Part shown: one piece after another, positions 15,921 through 24,338 of the stretch
Layout of the letters: each line of letters begins with the position of its first letter
Numbering within the stretch: position 1 is the stretch's first letter
DNA from: Streptomyces alanosinicus
Lineage (GTDB): Bacteria; Actinomycetota; Actinomycetes; Streptomycetales; Streptomycetaceae
Assembly (NCBI RefSeq): GCF_014650595.1
Contig: NZ_BMVG01000009.1
Coordinates: 186,001 to 250,000, forward strand
Length of the DNA: 64,000 nt
Direction: 5' to 3'
Program-made: the position numbers and the translations under genes
The notes under the pieces: model-generated
What the model was told of the DNA's origin: nothing
The model's input: only the letters and a program-made list of their open reading frames with translations
Database searches by the model: none

Positions 15921-16910
15921 TCACGACGCCGGTGCGAACACCACCCACACCTGGCCGTCGGCGAAGTTCATCCGGCCGCCGTCCGCCGTCGTGAACGCCG
16001 TACCGTCCGTCGCCTTCGGCCGTGACCAGGAGGCGTCGAAGGACCGGCCGTCACGCAGCACCTCCGCCTTCCCCGAGCCGACCGTCTCGGTGTACGGCGT
16101 GGGGCTGCCGAGCGCGTCATGGTAGGTGGAGTCATGGATCCGCACGTGCTGCACGACGATCGTCCTCGGCGCCACCTGCGCGCCGTCCGCCGTCGCCATG
16201 GGCGTGTCGTCCATGGCGATCAGCCAGTGGTGCCGCTCGGCGGACCAGGTGAAGGTGAAGCGCGCAGCCGGGTAGCGGACGGTGCGCGAGGCCGTGGGCC
16301 TGCCACCGGACGGGGCCGGGCCATAGCGGAAGCCGGTCGTCAGCGCCGCCTTGCCGGGGGCGGCCGGCAGCAGCGTGGCCGGGCGCAGATAGAGGTTGTG
16401 CGGGGCGGCCTTGCCGGCGGCCCGGAAATAGGCCGTGGGGTCCTCGTCGGCGGACTGCGCCCGCAGTGGTGCCTTGCCGATCAGCGGCAGCAGCTTGTGC
16501 TGGGCGCCGGAGAAGGCGAGCGTCGGCCGGTCGAACTGGCGCAGCAGCTCCAGATCGGACTCGCGGGCGCTGCGCACCGGCCCGACGGTCCGCGGAAGCC
16601 TGGTCGCGTACACCGCCAGCAGCCGGCTCAGCCCGCCCTCCACCTGCTCGGCGTACACCACGTCCGCCGCATCGAGGCCGCTCTGCGGGCGGGCCACCGG
16701 TACGTTGTCGATCTTCACGGCGAGCGGTGACCCGGCCGCCGCGACGGGGGGTGTCCGAGTGGGCGGTGCGACGGGGGTGGCGGTGTGCTGCGGGGCGCGG
16801 CTGTCGTCCCGGTCGGGGCGGGCGCAGCCGGCTGTCAGCGAGCCCGACATCGATGCGGCCAGCACGGCCGCCGTCAGTGCCGTGCTCCTCGTGTGCGCCC
16901 TGTGTCTCAT
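15921..16910 (-). CDS. DUF3048-family lipoprotein
   Basis: The 329-residue protein has a signal peptide ending in the lipobox LTAGC at residues 25-29, so it is anchored to the outer face of the membrane. It then shows the DUF3048 core: AVKIDNVPVARPQSGLDAAD, VYAEQVEGGLSRLLAVY, and RTVGPVRSARESDLELL. YerB-type homologues exist in Bacillus, but their function is unclear. The ATG at 16910 gives a normal signal peptide. An upstream ATG at 16955 would add 15 polar residues before it and has no clear ribosome site. It lies downstream of ligC on the same strand, 247 bp away, so it probably has its own promoter. Confidence 0.82.
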   Translation of the reverse strand: MRHRAHTRSTALTAAVLAASMSGSLTAGCARPDRDDSRAPQHTATPVAPPTRTPPVAAAGSPLAVKIDNVPVARPQSGLDAADVVYAEQVEGGLSRLLAVYATRLPRTVGPVRSARESDLELLRQFDRPTLAFSGAQHKLLPLIGKAPLRAQSADEDPTAYFRAAGKAAPHNLYLRPATLLPAAPGKAALTTGFRYGPAPSGGRPTASRTVRYPAARFTFTWSAERHHWLIAMDDTPMATADGAQVAPRTIVVQHVRIHDSTYHDALGSPTPYTETVGSGKAEVLRDGRSFDASWSRPKATDGTAFTTADGGRMNFADGQVWVVFAPAS

Positions 16911-17157
16911 GCCCACTGCGGCCACCCCGTTCGTGTTGTCGGATTGTGCGCTCATCGGGTCAGCGCTGGCCCTACCCGAACGCAAACGGTCCTGCGCGCT
17001 CAGTGGGCCGAACGGGCCCGAGAGATGACCCGTGCGGGCGGCGGATGGCCGTACCGGGCTCATGCCAGCAGCTCACGCCGGTCGCTCGCGGCGGCCGGGT
17101 CCCGGCCGGCCGGGCCGCGCGATCCTCATGCCGCCCGCGCGCTACGTCCTGCCTGCC

Positions 17158-18234
17158 TCAGCCGGGGTCGCTCTCGCCCAGGATCTCCGCGAGGTCGTAC
17201 CGCACCGGCTCCTCCAGCTGGGCGTAGGTACAGCTCTCCGGTGTGCGGTCCGGGCGCCAGCGACGGAAGCGCGCGGTGTGCCGGAAGCGCTGGCCGTTCT
17301 CCATGTGGTCGTAGGCCACCTCGGCGACCCGCTCCGGCCGCAGCGGCACCCACGACAGGTCCTTCTTGCCCGACCAGCGACTCGGCGCGCCCGGCAGCCG
17401 GGCGGTCTCATGGGCGGCCTCGTCCGACCAGGCCGCCCACGGGTGTCCGGTCACGTCGTCGATGCGCAGCGGCTCAAGCTCCTCGACCAGTTCCGCCCGC
17501 TTCTTCATGGCGAAGGCGGCCGACACGCCCACATGCTGGAGTCTGCCCCCGTCGTCGTACAGCCCGAGCAGCAGCGAGCCGACCACCGGACCGCTCTTGT
17601 GGAAGCGGTACCCGGCCACGACCACGTCCGCCGTCCGCTCGTGCTTGATCTTGAACATGGCCCGCTCGTCCTGCAGGTAGGGCAAGGCGAGCGGCTTGGC
17701 GACGACCCCGTCGAGACCGGCGCCCTCGTACTGCTCGAACCACTGCCGCGCCACATCGACTTCCGTCGTCGCGGGCGCCAGATGCACCGGCGGCGTCGCC
17801 GCGGTGAGGGCTCGCTCCAGCAGCGCCCGGCGGTCCGTCAGCGGGGTGGCGAGCAGCGACCGGTCGTCCAGGGCGAGCACGTCGAAGGCGACGAACGAGG
17901 CCGGCGTCCGCTCGGCCAGCATCCGCACCCGTGAGTCGGCCGGATGGATCCGCTCGGTCAGCGCGTCGAAGTCCAGATGCCCGTCCCGCGCGATCACGAT
18001 CTCCCCGTCCAGCACACACCGCTCGGGCACCCGCTCCTGCAACGCCGTCACCAGCTCGGGAAAATACCTGGTCAACGGCTTTCCGGTACGACTGCCCAGC
18101 TCGACCTCGGCCCCGTCCCGGAACACGATCGCCCGGAACCCGTCCCACTTCGCCTCGTAGTGCATGCCCGGCGGGATCTTCGCCACGGACTTGGCGAGCA
18201 TGGGTTTCACGGGTGGCATCACCGGCAGATCCAT
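17158..18234 (-). CDS. ligC: ATP-dependent DNA ligase, LigC/LigD-ligase type
   Basis: This ligase seals nicks with ATP through a lysyl-AMP intermediate. The motif EAKWDGFRAIVF puts the nucleotidyl lysine at residue 29. Other family motifs are SRTGKPLTRYFPE, VLDGEIV and LDGVVAKPL, followed by an OB-fold C-terminal domain with RFHKSGPVVGSLLLG. The 358-residue length is that of stand-alone actinobacterial LigC rather than fused LigD. The divergent neighbour encodes the LigD-type polymerase domain, so the pair forms a split bacterial end-joining or gap-repair module. No Ku gene is in the window. Confidence 0.9.
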   Translation of the reverse strand: MDLPVMPPVKPMLAKSVAKIPPGMHYEAKWDGFRAIVFRDGAEVELGSRTGKPLTRYFPELVTALQERVPERCVLDGEIVIARDGHLDFDALTERIHPADSRVRMLAERTPASFVAFDVLALDDRSLLATPLTDRRALLERALTAATPPVHLAPATTEVDVARQWFEQYEGAGLDGVVAKPLALPYLQDERAMFKIKHERTADVVVAGYRFHKSGPVVGSLLLGLYDDGGRLQHVGVSAAFAMKKRAELVEELEPLRIDDVTGHPWAAWSDEAAHETARLPGAPSRWSGKKDLSWVPLRPERVAEVAYDHMENGQRFRHTARFRRWRPDRTPESCTYAQLEEPVRYDLAEILGESDPG

Positions 18235-18307
18235 GGTCCGATTCTGCTCGCATATGCCCCGTGCCGCCCGGTGTGCGAGCGGTGCGGGCTGCGCCTACCG
18301 TGGCCGC

Positions 18308-19327
18308 ATGGGCGACGCGGTGGAACTTCAGGCGGGCAGCCGGACCGTACGACTGTCCAGCCCGGACAAGATCTTCTTCCCGGAACGGGGCTTCACCAAG
18401 CTGGACGTCGCGCAGTACTACATCGCCGTGGGCCCAGGCATCCTGCGCGCGCTGCGCGACCGCCCCACCACCCTGGAGCGCTACCCGGACGGCGTGGGCG
18501 GCGAGTGGTTCTACCAGAAGCGGGCCCCGAAGGGCATGCCCGACTGGATCCCGACCGCCCACATCACCTTCCCCAGCGGCCGCAGCGCCGACGAGATGTG
18601 CCCCACCGAGGAGGCCGCCGTGGTGTGGGCCGCCCAGTACGGCACCCTCACCTTTCACCCCTGGCCGGTGCGCGCCACCGACGTCGACCGCCCCGACGAA
18701 CTCCGCATCGACCTCGACCCGCAGCCCGGCACCGACTACGACGACGCCGCCCGCGCCGCCCATGAACTGCGCGCCGTCCTCGACGAGTTCGGCGGACTGC
18801 GCGGCTGGCCGAAAACCTCCGGCGGCCGGGGCCTGCATGTCTTCGTCCCCATCGAACCCCTCTGGACCTTCACCCAGGTGCGCCGCGCCGCGATCGCCGT
18901 CGGCCGGGAGCTCGAACGCCGGATGCCAGACCAGGTGACGATCAAGTGGTGGAAGGAGGAACGGGGTCGCCGCATCTTCGTGGACTACAACCAGACGGCC
19001 CGCGACCGCACCATCGCCTCCGCCTACTCCGTGCGCCCCCGCCCCCACGCCCCCGTCTCGGCACCCCTGCGCTGGGACGAGGTCGGCGTGGCCCACCCCG
19101 CCGACTTCGACCTCACCACCATGCCCGCCCGCTTCGCCGAACTCGGCGACGTGCACGCCGACATGGACGACCACGCCTACTCTCTGGAGGCACTGCTGGA
19201 ACTGGCCCGCCGCGACGAACACGACCACGGCCTGGGCGATCTGCCGTACCCGCCGGAGTACCCGAAGATGCCCGGCGAACCCAAGCGGGTCCAGCCGAGC
19301 CGGGCCCGGCAGGAGAAGACCTCCTGA
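18308..19327 (+). CDS. LigD-type NHEJ polymerase/primase domain protein
   Basis: The 339-residue stand-alone polymerase domain of the archaeo-eukaryotic primase superfamily fills gaps with (ribo)nucleotides at DNA ends. The catalytic Asp pair is in ELRIDLDPQPG (D135 and D137). Other family blocks are LERYPDGVGGEWFYQKRAP, KTSGGRGLHVFVPI and DYNQTARDRTIASAYSVRP. The ATG at 18308 is only 73 bp from the divergent ligC start, and an in-frame upstream ATG at 18164 would overlap ligC. Co-localisation with LigC suggests they work together in repair. Confidence 0.9.
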   Translation: MGDAVELQAGSRTVRLSSPDKIFFPERGFTKLDVAQYYIAVGPGILRALRDRPTTLERYPDGVGGEWFYQKRAPKGMPDWIPTAHITFPSGRSADEMCPTEEAAVVWAAQYGTLTFHPWPVRATDVDRPDELRIDLDPQPGTDYDDAARAAHELRAVLDEFGGLRGWPKTSGGRGLHVFVPIEPLWTFTQVRRAAIAVGRELERRMPDQVTIKWWKEERGRRIFVDYNQTARDRTIASAYSVRPRPHAPVSAPLRWDEVGVAHPADFDLTTMPARFAELGDVHADMDDHAYSLEALLELARRDEHDHGLGDLPYPPEYPKMPGEPKRVQPSRARQEKTS

Positions 19328-19472
19328 AGGCATCGCGCCCTGTCGACGTCCTCGATGTACTCGATCCCCCCTGAACACCCTGTCCTCCCCTGGTCCATGG
19401 CCTCCGTCCGCCACTGATCACAGCATGCACGACGGCACTGACAACGGCCCCGGAGCAAGGGATCATGCGGGC

Positions 19473-20447
19473 ATGACCCGCGTCCTGACCCGAAGCGATC
19501 TGGAGGCCGTGCTCGAACCCGCGGCCTGTCTCGCCGCCCTGCGCGACGGTTTTCGTACGGCCCGCGGGACGTCCGACAGGACGGCGGACAGGGCGTCCGA
19601 CAGCACCGCCGTACCCGGTCTCCGGGTCCGTACCGATCTGCCGTTCCCGGGCACCGCCACCGTGCTCGTCCCCGGCCTGCTGCCCGGCGTCGACGCCTAC
19701 TCCGTGAAGGTCAACGCCAAGTTCCCCGGTGCCCGGCCCGCCCTGCGCGGTGTGATCTGCCTGCACAGCGGCGCGGACGGTGAACTGCTCGCCCTGCTGG
19801 ACTCCGCGACCGTCACGGCCTGGCGGACCGGGCTGGCCGCCGCCCTCGGAACCGGACTCCTGGCACCGGCCGGATACGACGTACTCGGCGTGATCGGAGC
19901 CGGTGCCCAGGCCGAGTTGACCCTGCGCGGTCTGGCGAGCGAGCGCCGGCCCCCTCGACTCGTCGTCCACGACACCGACCCCGGTCGGGCCACAGCGTTC
20001 GCCGCCCGGCACGGCGGCCGGGTGCTCGACTCGGCCCGCGCGGTCGCCGAGGCCGCGGACACCGTGCTGCTCGCCACCTGGTCCCGGGCCCCGCTGCTCG
20101 CCCTCGCGGACACCCGCGCCGGACAGCACTTCACGAGCCTCGGCACCGACGAGCCCGGCAAGCGGGAACTCGCCCCCGACCTGCTGGACACCGCGCTCCT
20201 CGTCGTCGACGACCCCGAACTCGCCGTACAGGCAGGGGTGTTGTCGGCACCTGACATCAACCGGGCCACCGCCGACGCGACCCTCACGGACGTCCTGGGC
20301 GGCGCACACCCCGGACGTACCTCGGCCGGGCAGCGCACGGTGTACGCCCCCGTCGGGCTGCCCTGGCAGGACCTCGCCCTCACCTGGCTCGCCTGGCGGG
20401 CGGCCGAGCGCCGGGGTGTGGGAACGACCCTGGATCTGCTGGACTGA
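19473..20447 (+). CDS. Ornithine cyclodeaminase / mu-crystallin family protein
   Basis: The 324-residue protein has the family NAD(P)-binding motif GVIGAGAQAELTLRGL near residue 135 and the preceding block DSATVTAWRTGLAAALGTGLL. VKVNAKFPGARPALRGVI contains the conserved substrate-binding Lys. Members include ornithine cyclodeaminase, alanine dehydrogenase and imine reductases, so the substrate is open. The ATG at 19473 was chosen because MTRVLTRSDLEAVL is the usual family N-terminus. The ribosome site is weak. It is a single-gene unit followed by a LacI gene. Confidence 0.82.
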   Translation: MTRVLTRSDLEAVLEPAACLAALRDGFRTARGTSDRTADRASDSTAVPGLRVRTDLPFPGTATVLVPGLLPGVDAYSVKVNAKFPGARPALRGVICLHSGADGELLALLDSATVTAWRTGLAAALGTGLLAPAGYDVLGVIGAGAQAELTLRGLASERRPPRLVVHDTDPGRATAFAARHGGRVLDSARAVAEAADTVLLATWSRAPLLALADTRAGQHFTSLGTDEPGKRELAPDLLDTALLVVDDPELAVQAGVLSAPDINRATADATLTDVLGGAHPGRTSAGQRTVYAPVGLPWQDLALTWLAWRAAERRGVGTTLDLLD

Positions 20448-20612
20448 CCCCCGGTCCGACGTGGCCGGCCCACCGCGCGGACGGGGCCCGTCGCTCGGCC
20501 ATCAGACGCCTGTGAGCCGGCCGATCGGTGCCGGCTTCCGCGATACGAGGCATCCTCGTCACGGCTGCCGCGTGGTTATCCTGGCCGGCAGCCCCCGATG
20601 AGGAGTGCCGAA

Positions 20613-21707
20613 GTGACCGAGGCAGTGTCGCGTCCCACGCTGGAGGCCGTGGCCGCGCGGGCCGGTGTGTCCCGGGCCACCGTGTCCCGGGTGGTCAACG
20701 GCGGCGACGGGGTGCGCGAACCCCTGGCCGAACGGGTCCGGCGGGCCGTGGCGGAACTGGGCTACGTGCCCAACCAGGCGGCGCGCAGCCTGGTCACCAG
20801 GCGGCACGACGCCGTCGCGGTCGTCATCGCCGAGCCCGAGACCCGGGTCTTCGCCGACCCCTTCTTCGCCCTCCAACTGCGCGGGATCAGCAAGGAGTTG
20901 ACCGCCCACGACAACCAACTGGTACTGCTCCTGACCGAGGGCCGCGACGATCACGCGCGTGTGGCCCGGTATCTCGCCGGGGGCCATGTCGACGGCGCCC
21001 TCGTCTTCTCCCTGCACCTCGACGACCCGCTGCCCGGCCTGATCCACGACGCCGGCGTGCCCACCGTGTTCGGAGGCCGGCCCGGCTGGGGCGACGACGG
21101 CGACGCGGCCGGGCACACGCGCTCCACGGGGGAGGGCCCGGGCGTGGTGTACGTCGACTGCGACAACCGGGGCGGGGCCCGCGCGGCCGTACGCCATCTC
21201 GTGGACCTCGGCCGCACCCGGATCGCGCACCTCACCGGGGCCCTGGACCAGACGTCGGCGGTGGACCGGCTCGACGGCTACCGGGACGTCATGGCCGGGG
21301 TACCGGGCGCGAGTGATCCCCGGCTGGTGGTGGAGAGCGACTTCACCCCGGGCGGTGGCGAACGCGCCATGCGCGCACTCCTCGACCGGTGCCCGGACGT
21401 GGACGCCGTGTTCGCCGCCAACGACCTCACCGCGCTCGGTGCCCTGCGCGTGCTGCGGGCGAGCGGCCGGCGGGTCCCCGAGGACGTGGCCGTCATCGGC
21501 TTCGACGACATGCTTCCCGTCGCCATGGAGGCCGATCCGCCGCTGACGACGGTCCGCCAGGACATCGAGGAGATGGGCCGGCTCATGGCCCGGCTGCTGC
21601 TGCGCGGCCTGGCCGACGGCCGCGACCGGAGCGCGGCCATGGCGCAGCCGCCGCCCGCGGGCGGCGTGATCCTCCCGACCACCCTGATACGGCGGGCCTC
21701 CGCATAG
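20613..21707 (+). CDS. LacI family transcriptional regulator
   Basis: The 364-residue protein has a LacI N-terminal HTH (TLEAVAARAGVSRATVSRVV, hinge ELGYVPNQAARSLVTRR) and a periplasmic-binding-protein-like effector domain ending in VAVIGFDDM...PLTTVRQD. I place the start at GTG 20613, which has GAGGAG seven bases upstream. The ATG at 20598 overlaps that ribosome site. Sugar or nucleoside ligands are usual for the family. No obvious sugar operon is adjacent, so its targets may lie elsewhere. Confidence 0.88.
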   Translation: MTEAVSRPTLEAVAARAGVSRATVSRVVNGGDGVREPLAERVRRAVAELGYVPNQAARSLVTRRHDAVAVVIAEPETRVFADPFFALQLRGISKELTAHDNQLVLLLTEGRDDHARVARYLAGGHVDGALVFSLHLDDPLPGLIHDAGVPTVFGGRPGWGDDGDAAGHTRSTGEGPGVVYVDCDNRGGARAAVRHLVDLGRTRIAHLTGALDQTSAVDRLDGYRDVMAGVPGASDPRLVVESDFTPGGGERAMRALLDRCPDVDAVFAANDLTALGALRVLRASGRRVPEDVAVIGFDDMLPVAMEADPPLTTVRQDIEEMGRLMARLLLRGLADGRDRSAAMAQPPPAGGVILPTTLIRRASA

Positions 21708-21743
21708 CCACCGCGCGAGCGGCCCCCGGTCCGGGCGGCCGGC

Positions 21744-22535
21744 TCAGCCCTGCGGCGACTCGCTTCTGATCACCGCGAAGCGGGCGCCGTACGGGTCGGT
21801 GAACTTGGCCATGCGGCCGACGCCCTCCATGGTCGTCGCCGGCATGCGCACCTGCCCGCCGAGCTGCTGAGCCTTGTCGACCACCGCGTCGGTGTCCTCG
21901 ACCTCGAAGTACGGCAGCCAGTACGGGCCGCCCTCGGCCTCGGACGGGGCGTCGGCCAGCGGCACGATCCCGCCGAACATCGTGTCGTCCCCGCCGTCGG
22001 CCGGGTTGACGCAGGTGTACGTCCCGCCCGGGAAGGGCACGGCGGAGGTCTCCAGGCCGAGCACCTGGTGGTAGAAGGCGGCGGCCGCCGCGATGTCCGG
22101 GGTGTACAGCTCGACCCAGCACAGCGCGCCCGGTTCGTTCGCCGCGTCGACACCCTTGGTCCGGCCCGGCTGCCAGATCCCGAAGGGCACACCCGCCTGG
22201 TCGGCGAGGACCGCCATATGTCCCTGGCCCATCACATCCATCGGCTGGAACAGCACTCTGCCGTGCGCCAGTTCGGCGGCCTTGGCGGTGGCCTGCGCGT
22301 CCTCGCTCTGGAAGTACACCGTCCAGGCCGGCGGGCCCTGCTCGGGGCCGGCCGGCGCGCCGCCCGCGACGGTCCTGCCGTCCAGCTGGAAGAAGCCGTA
22401 GCCGCCGGCGTCCGGTCCTGCCGACCGGAACTGCCAGCCGAAGAGAGTGCCGTAGAAGGAGCGGGCGCCGTCGATGTCGGACGTGGTGACGTCGATCCAG
22501 TTCGGGGCGCCGTCGACGAAACGGGTGGTGAGCAT
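21744..22535 (-). CDS. VOC-family protein with two glyoxalase-like domains
   Basis: The 263-residue protein has two tandem vicinal-oxygen-chelate modules. The first starts at PNWIDVTTSDIDGARSFYGTLFGWQF and the second at LCWVELYTPDIAAAAAFYHQVLGLE; both are shown here only by their ends, PNWIDVTT...FYGTLFGWQF and LCWVELYT...FYHQVLGLE. Family members include glyoxalases, dioxygenases and resistance proteins, and the active-site set is not clear enough to choose. GGAGGG lies 5 nt before ATG 22535. It is divergent from a WhiB-like gene. Confidence 0.82.
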   Translation of the reverse strand: MLTTRFVDGAPNWIDVTTSDIDGARSFYGTLFGWQFRSAGPDAGGYGFFQLDGRTVAGGAPAGPEQGPPAWTVYFQSEDAQATAKAAELAHGRVLFQPMDVMGQGHMAVLADQAGVPFGIWQPGRTKGVDAANEPGALCWVELYTPDIAAAAAFYHQVLGLETSAVPFPGGTYTCVNPADGGDDTMFGGIVPLADAPSEAEGGPYWLPYFEVEDTDAVVDKAQQLGGQVRMPATTMEGVGRMAKFTDPYGARFAVIRSESPQG

Positions 22536-22562
22536 CTTCGCCCTCCTCAGAAGGGTCCCGTC

Positions 22563-22629
22563 CAGTGCACTGCCGAGTCTGGCACCGCCCACTGACAATC
22601 GCCGCCGGAGCGCAATCGCCGCCGGAGCG
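22563..22629. repeat. Palindrome and 17-bp tandem duplication upstream of the VOC gene
   Basis: CAGTGCACTG at 22563-22572 is a perfect 10-bp palindrome 28 bp from the VOC start. Further on, CAATCGCCGCCGGAGCG occurs twice head to tail (22596-22612, 22613-22629) without mismatch. Both are in the 291-bp gap between VOC and WhiB genes and could affect promoter spacing. Confidence 0.6.
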
Positions 22630-22826
22630 CCGTGAGCCACGGGACCGGACCGGCCCCGCTCTCACGATCGGTGACCGGGCGCGTTCTCCGGGTTTTCGCC
22701 CCGCCCCGCGCGCCGCCGTGCGCGGCAGCGACCCGGGGGAGCATCATCGAGGCGGCCCAAGGCCCTGCCGGCGGCGTTGACCCGGCGTTGATCGAACGTT
22801 TTTCGCCGCGCGGCACGATCCTCGTC

Positions 22827-23072
22827 ATGCACTTCGAGACGATCACCCCGGCCGACGACACCTGGCAGGCACAGGCGCTGTGCGCGCAGACCGGGCCGGA
22901 CTTCTTCTTCCCCGAGCCCGGCAGCTCGGTGCGCGAGGCGAAGCGCATCTGCGCCATGTGCGAGCTGCGCCCGGCCTGCCTGGACTACGCGCTGGCCCAT
23001 GACGAGCGCTTCGGTGTCTGGGGCGGCCTGTCCGAGAAGGAGCGTCTCGCCCTCCGCCGCACGTCCAACTGA
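22827..23072 (+). CDS. WhiB-like iron-sulfur transcription factor
   Basis: The 81-residue Wbl protein has the four cysteines that hold a [4Fe-4S] cluster: C19, C42, C45 and C51 (CAMC plus PAC). The GVWGG turn is at residues 63-67, followed by a basic C-terminus (SEKERLALRRTSN). Wbl proteins act with the primary sigma factor in development, redox or antibiotic responses. It is short and lacks an N-terminal extension, closer to WblE-sized than to WhiD or WblC proteins. Which Wbl class it belongs to is not certain from sequence alone. Confidence 0.92.
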   Translation: MHFETITPADDTWQAQALCAQTGPDFFFPEPGSSVREAKRICAMCELRPACLDYALAHDERFGVWGGLSEKERLALRRTSN

Positions 23073-23094
23073 TCCCGCTCCGGCCCCGGGCGTG

Positions 23095-24069
23095 TCAGGC
23101 TGCGGCGCGCGCCGCCATGCGGGCCTTGCGGGCGGCCAGCTTCTCGTCGAACTTGAGGGCCTCGGCGTCCAGGCCGCCCATGAACAGGCCCAGTTCCTCC
23201 TGCGCCGCGCGTCCCTCCGGGCCGAGGCCGTCGATCTCCATGACCTTCAGGAAGCGCAGCACGGGCTGCAGCACGTCGTCGTGGTGGATGCGAAGGTTGT
23301 AGACCTCGCCGATGGCCATCTGCGCGGCGGCCCGCTCGAAGCCGGGAATGCCGTGGCCGGGCATGCGGAAGTTGACCACGACGTCGCGTACGGCCTGCAT
23401 CGTCAGGTCGGGCGCGAGCTCGAACGCCGCCTTCAGCAGGTTGCGGTAGAAGACCATGTGCAGGTTCTCGTCGGTGGCGATGCGGGCCAGCATGCGGTCG
23501 CACACCGGATCGCCCGACTGATGGCCGGTGTTGCGGTGCGAGATCCGGGTGGCCAGCTCCTGGAAGGCGACGTAGGCGATCGAGTGCAGCATCGAGTGAC
23601 TGTTGTCGGACTCGAATCCCTCGCTCATATGTGCCATGCGGAAACGTTCCAGCTTGTCCGGGTCCACCGCGCGCGACGCCAGCAGGTAGTCGCGCATCAC
23701 GATGCCGTGCCGGCCCTCCTCGGCCGTCCAGCGGTGCACCCAGGTGCCCCAGGCGCCGTCACGGCCGAAGAGCGTGGCGATCTCGTGGTGGTAGCTCGGC
23801 AGGTTGTCCTCGGTGAGCAGATTGACCACGAGGGCGATACGGCCGATCTCGGTGACCTTGGACTGGTCCTTGTCCCAGGCCTCCCCGTCCTCGAACAGGC
23901 CCGGGAAGTTACGGCCGTCGCTCCACGGCACGTACTCGTGCGGCATCCAGTCCTTGGCGACCGTGATATGCCGGTTCAGCTCCTTCTCGACCACTTCCTC
24001 CAGGGCGAACAGCAGACGCGCGTCGGTCCATGCGGACGGGCTGCCGAGGTGAGGGGTGGTGATCGTCAC
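23095..24069 (-). CDS. Soluble diiron acyl-ACP desaturase
   Basis: The 324-residue protein of the stearoyl-ACP-desaturase (DesA) family introduces a cis double bond into acyl-ACP. Two diiron half-sites are visible: EEGRH at 117-121 and DENLH at 200-204, plus likely ligands E87 and E171 (LTEDNLPSYH, FQELATRISH). The family consensus for the second is EENRH, so the Asp and Leu are variants. It needs ferredoxin-type electron donors, which are not encoded nearby. The upstream region has three stacked palindromes, suggesting TetR-type control of membrane unsaturation. Confidence 0.9.
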   Translation of the reverse strand: MTITTPHLGSPSAWTDARLLFALEEVVEKELNRHITVAKDWMPHEYVPWSDGRNFPGLFEDGEAWDKDQSKVTEIGRIALVVNLLTEDNLPSYHHEIATLFGRDGAWGTWVHRWTAEEGRHGIVMRDYLLASRAVDPDKLERFRMAHMSEGFESDNSHSMLHSIAYVAFQELATRISHRNTGHQSGDPVCDRMLARIATDENLHMVFYRNLLKAAFELAPDLTMQAVRDVVVNFRMPGHGIPGFERAAAQMAIGEVYNLRIHHDDVLQPVLRFLKVMEIDGLGPEGRAAQEELGLFMGGLDAEALKFDEKLAARKARMAARAAA

Positions 24070-24136
24070 GAGAACTCCAGGGAGACGCCGAACAACGGGG
24101 AGACAAGCGGGACGGTCCGGCGAGCGGTGCCGGAAA

Positions 24137-24185
24137 CCTACGAGATCGTAGGCTACGAAGCCGTAGGTTACGAAGCCGTAGGTTA
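24137..24185. promoter_or_regulatory. Triple palindromic operator upstream of the desaturase
   Basis: Three adjoining dyads lie 68-116 bp upstream of the desaturase start: CCTACG-agat-CGTAGG (24137-24152), CTACG-aagc-CGTAG (24153-24166) and TTACG-aagc-CGTAG (24168-24181). Read as direct repeats they form a 15-bp unit CGTAGGCTACGAAGC at 24147, 24162 and partly 24177. The dyads and the AT-rich steps in a GC-rich background point to a multi-site repressor operator, probably TetR family. Confidence 0.75.
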
Positions 24186-24282
24186 AGTTCGCTGTAAAGA
24201 TCGCTGATCAGCGTGGCCAGAGTCGCCTCCTGGTGTGGCGTGGCGCCGTTCCACGGCACGTTCGGCCGCGGTCCCGGGCATG

Positions 24283-24320
24283 CCGACGGCCCCGGGATCC
24301 AACGATCCCGGGGCCGTCGG
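24283..24320 (-). terminator. Hairpin terminator after ddaH
   Basis: A perfect 17-bp stem (24283-24299 with 24304-24320) and a 4-nt loop CAAC start 19 bases after the ddaH stop on the minus strand. It would separate ddaH from the desaturase gene. Confidence 0.8.
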
Positions 24321-24338
24321 AGTGACGGGATCAACCGA

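Noticed and set aside
16911..16955. Upstream ATG for the DUF3048 lipoprotein
   Set aside because: It would place 15 polar residues before the signal peptide and lacks a ribosome site.
24137..24185. Short regular repeats suggesting a CRISPR-like array
   Set aside because: The units are 15 bp and contiguous with no spacers. The pattern is that of stacked operators, and no cas genes occur.
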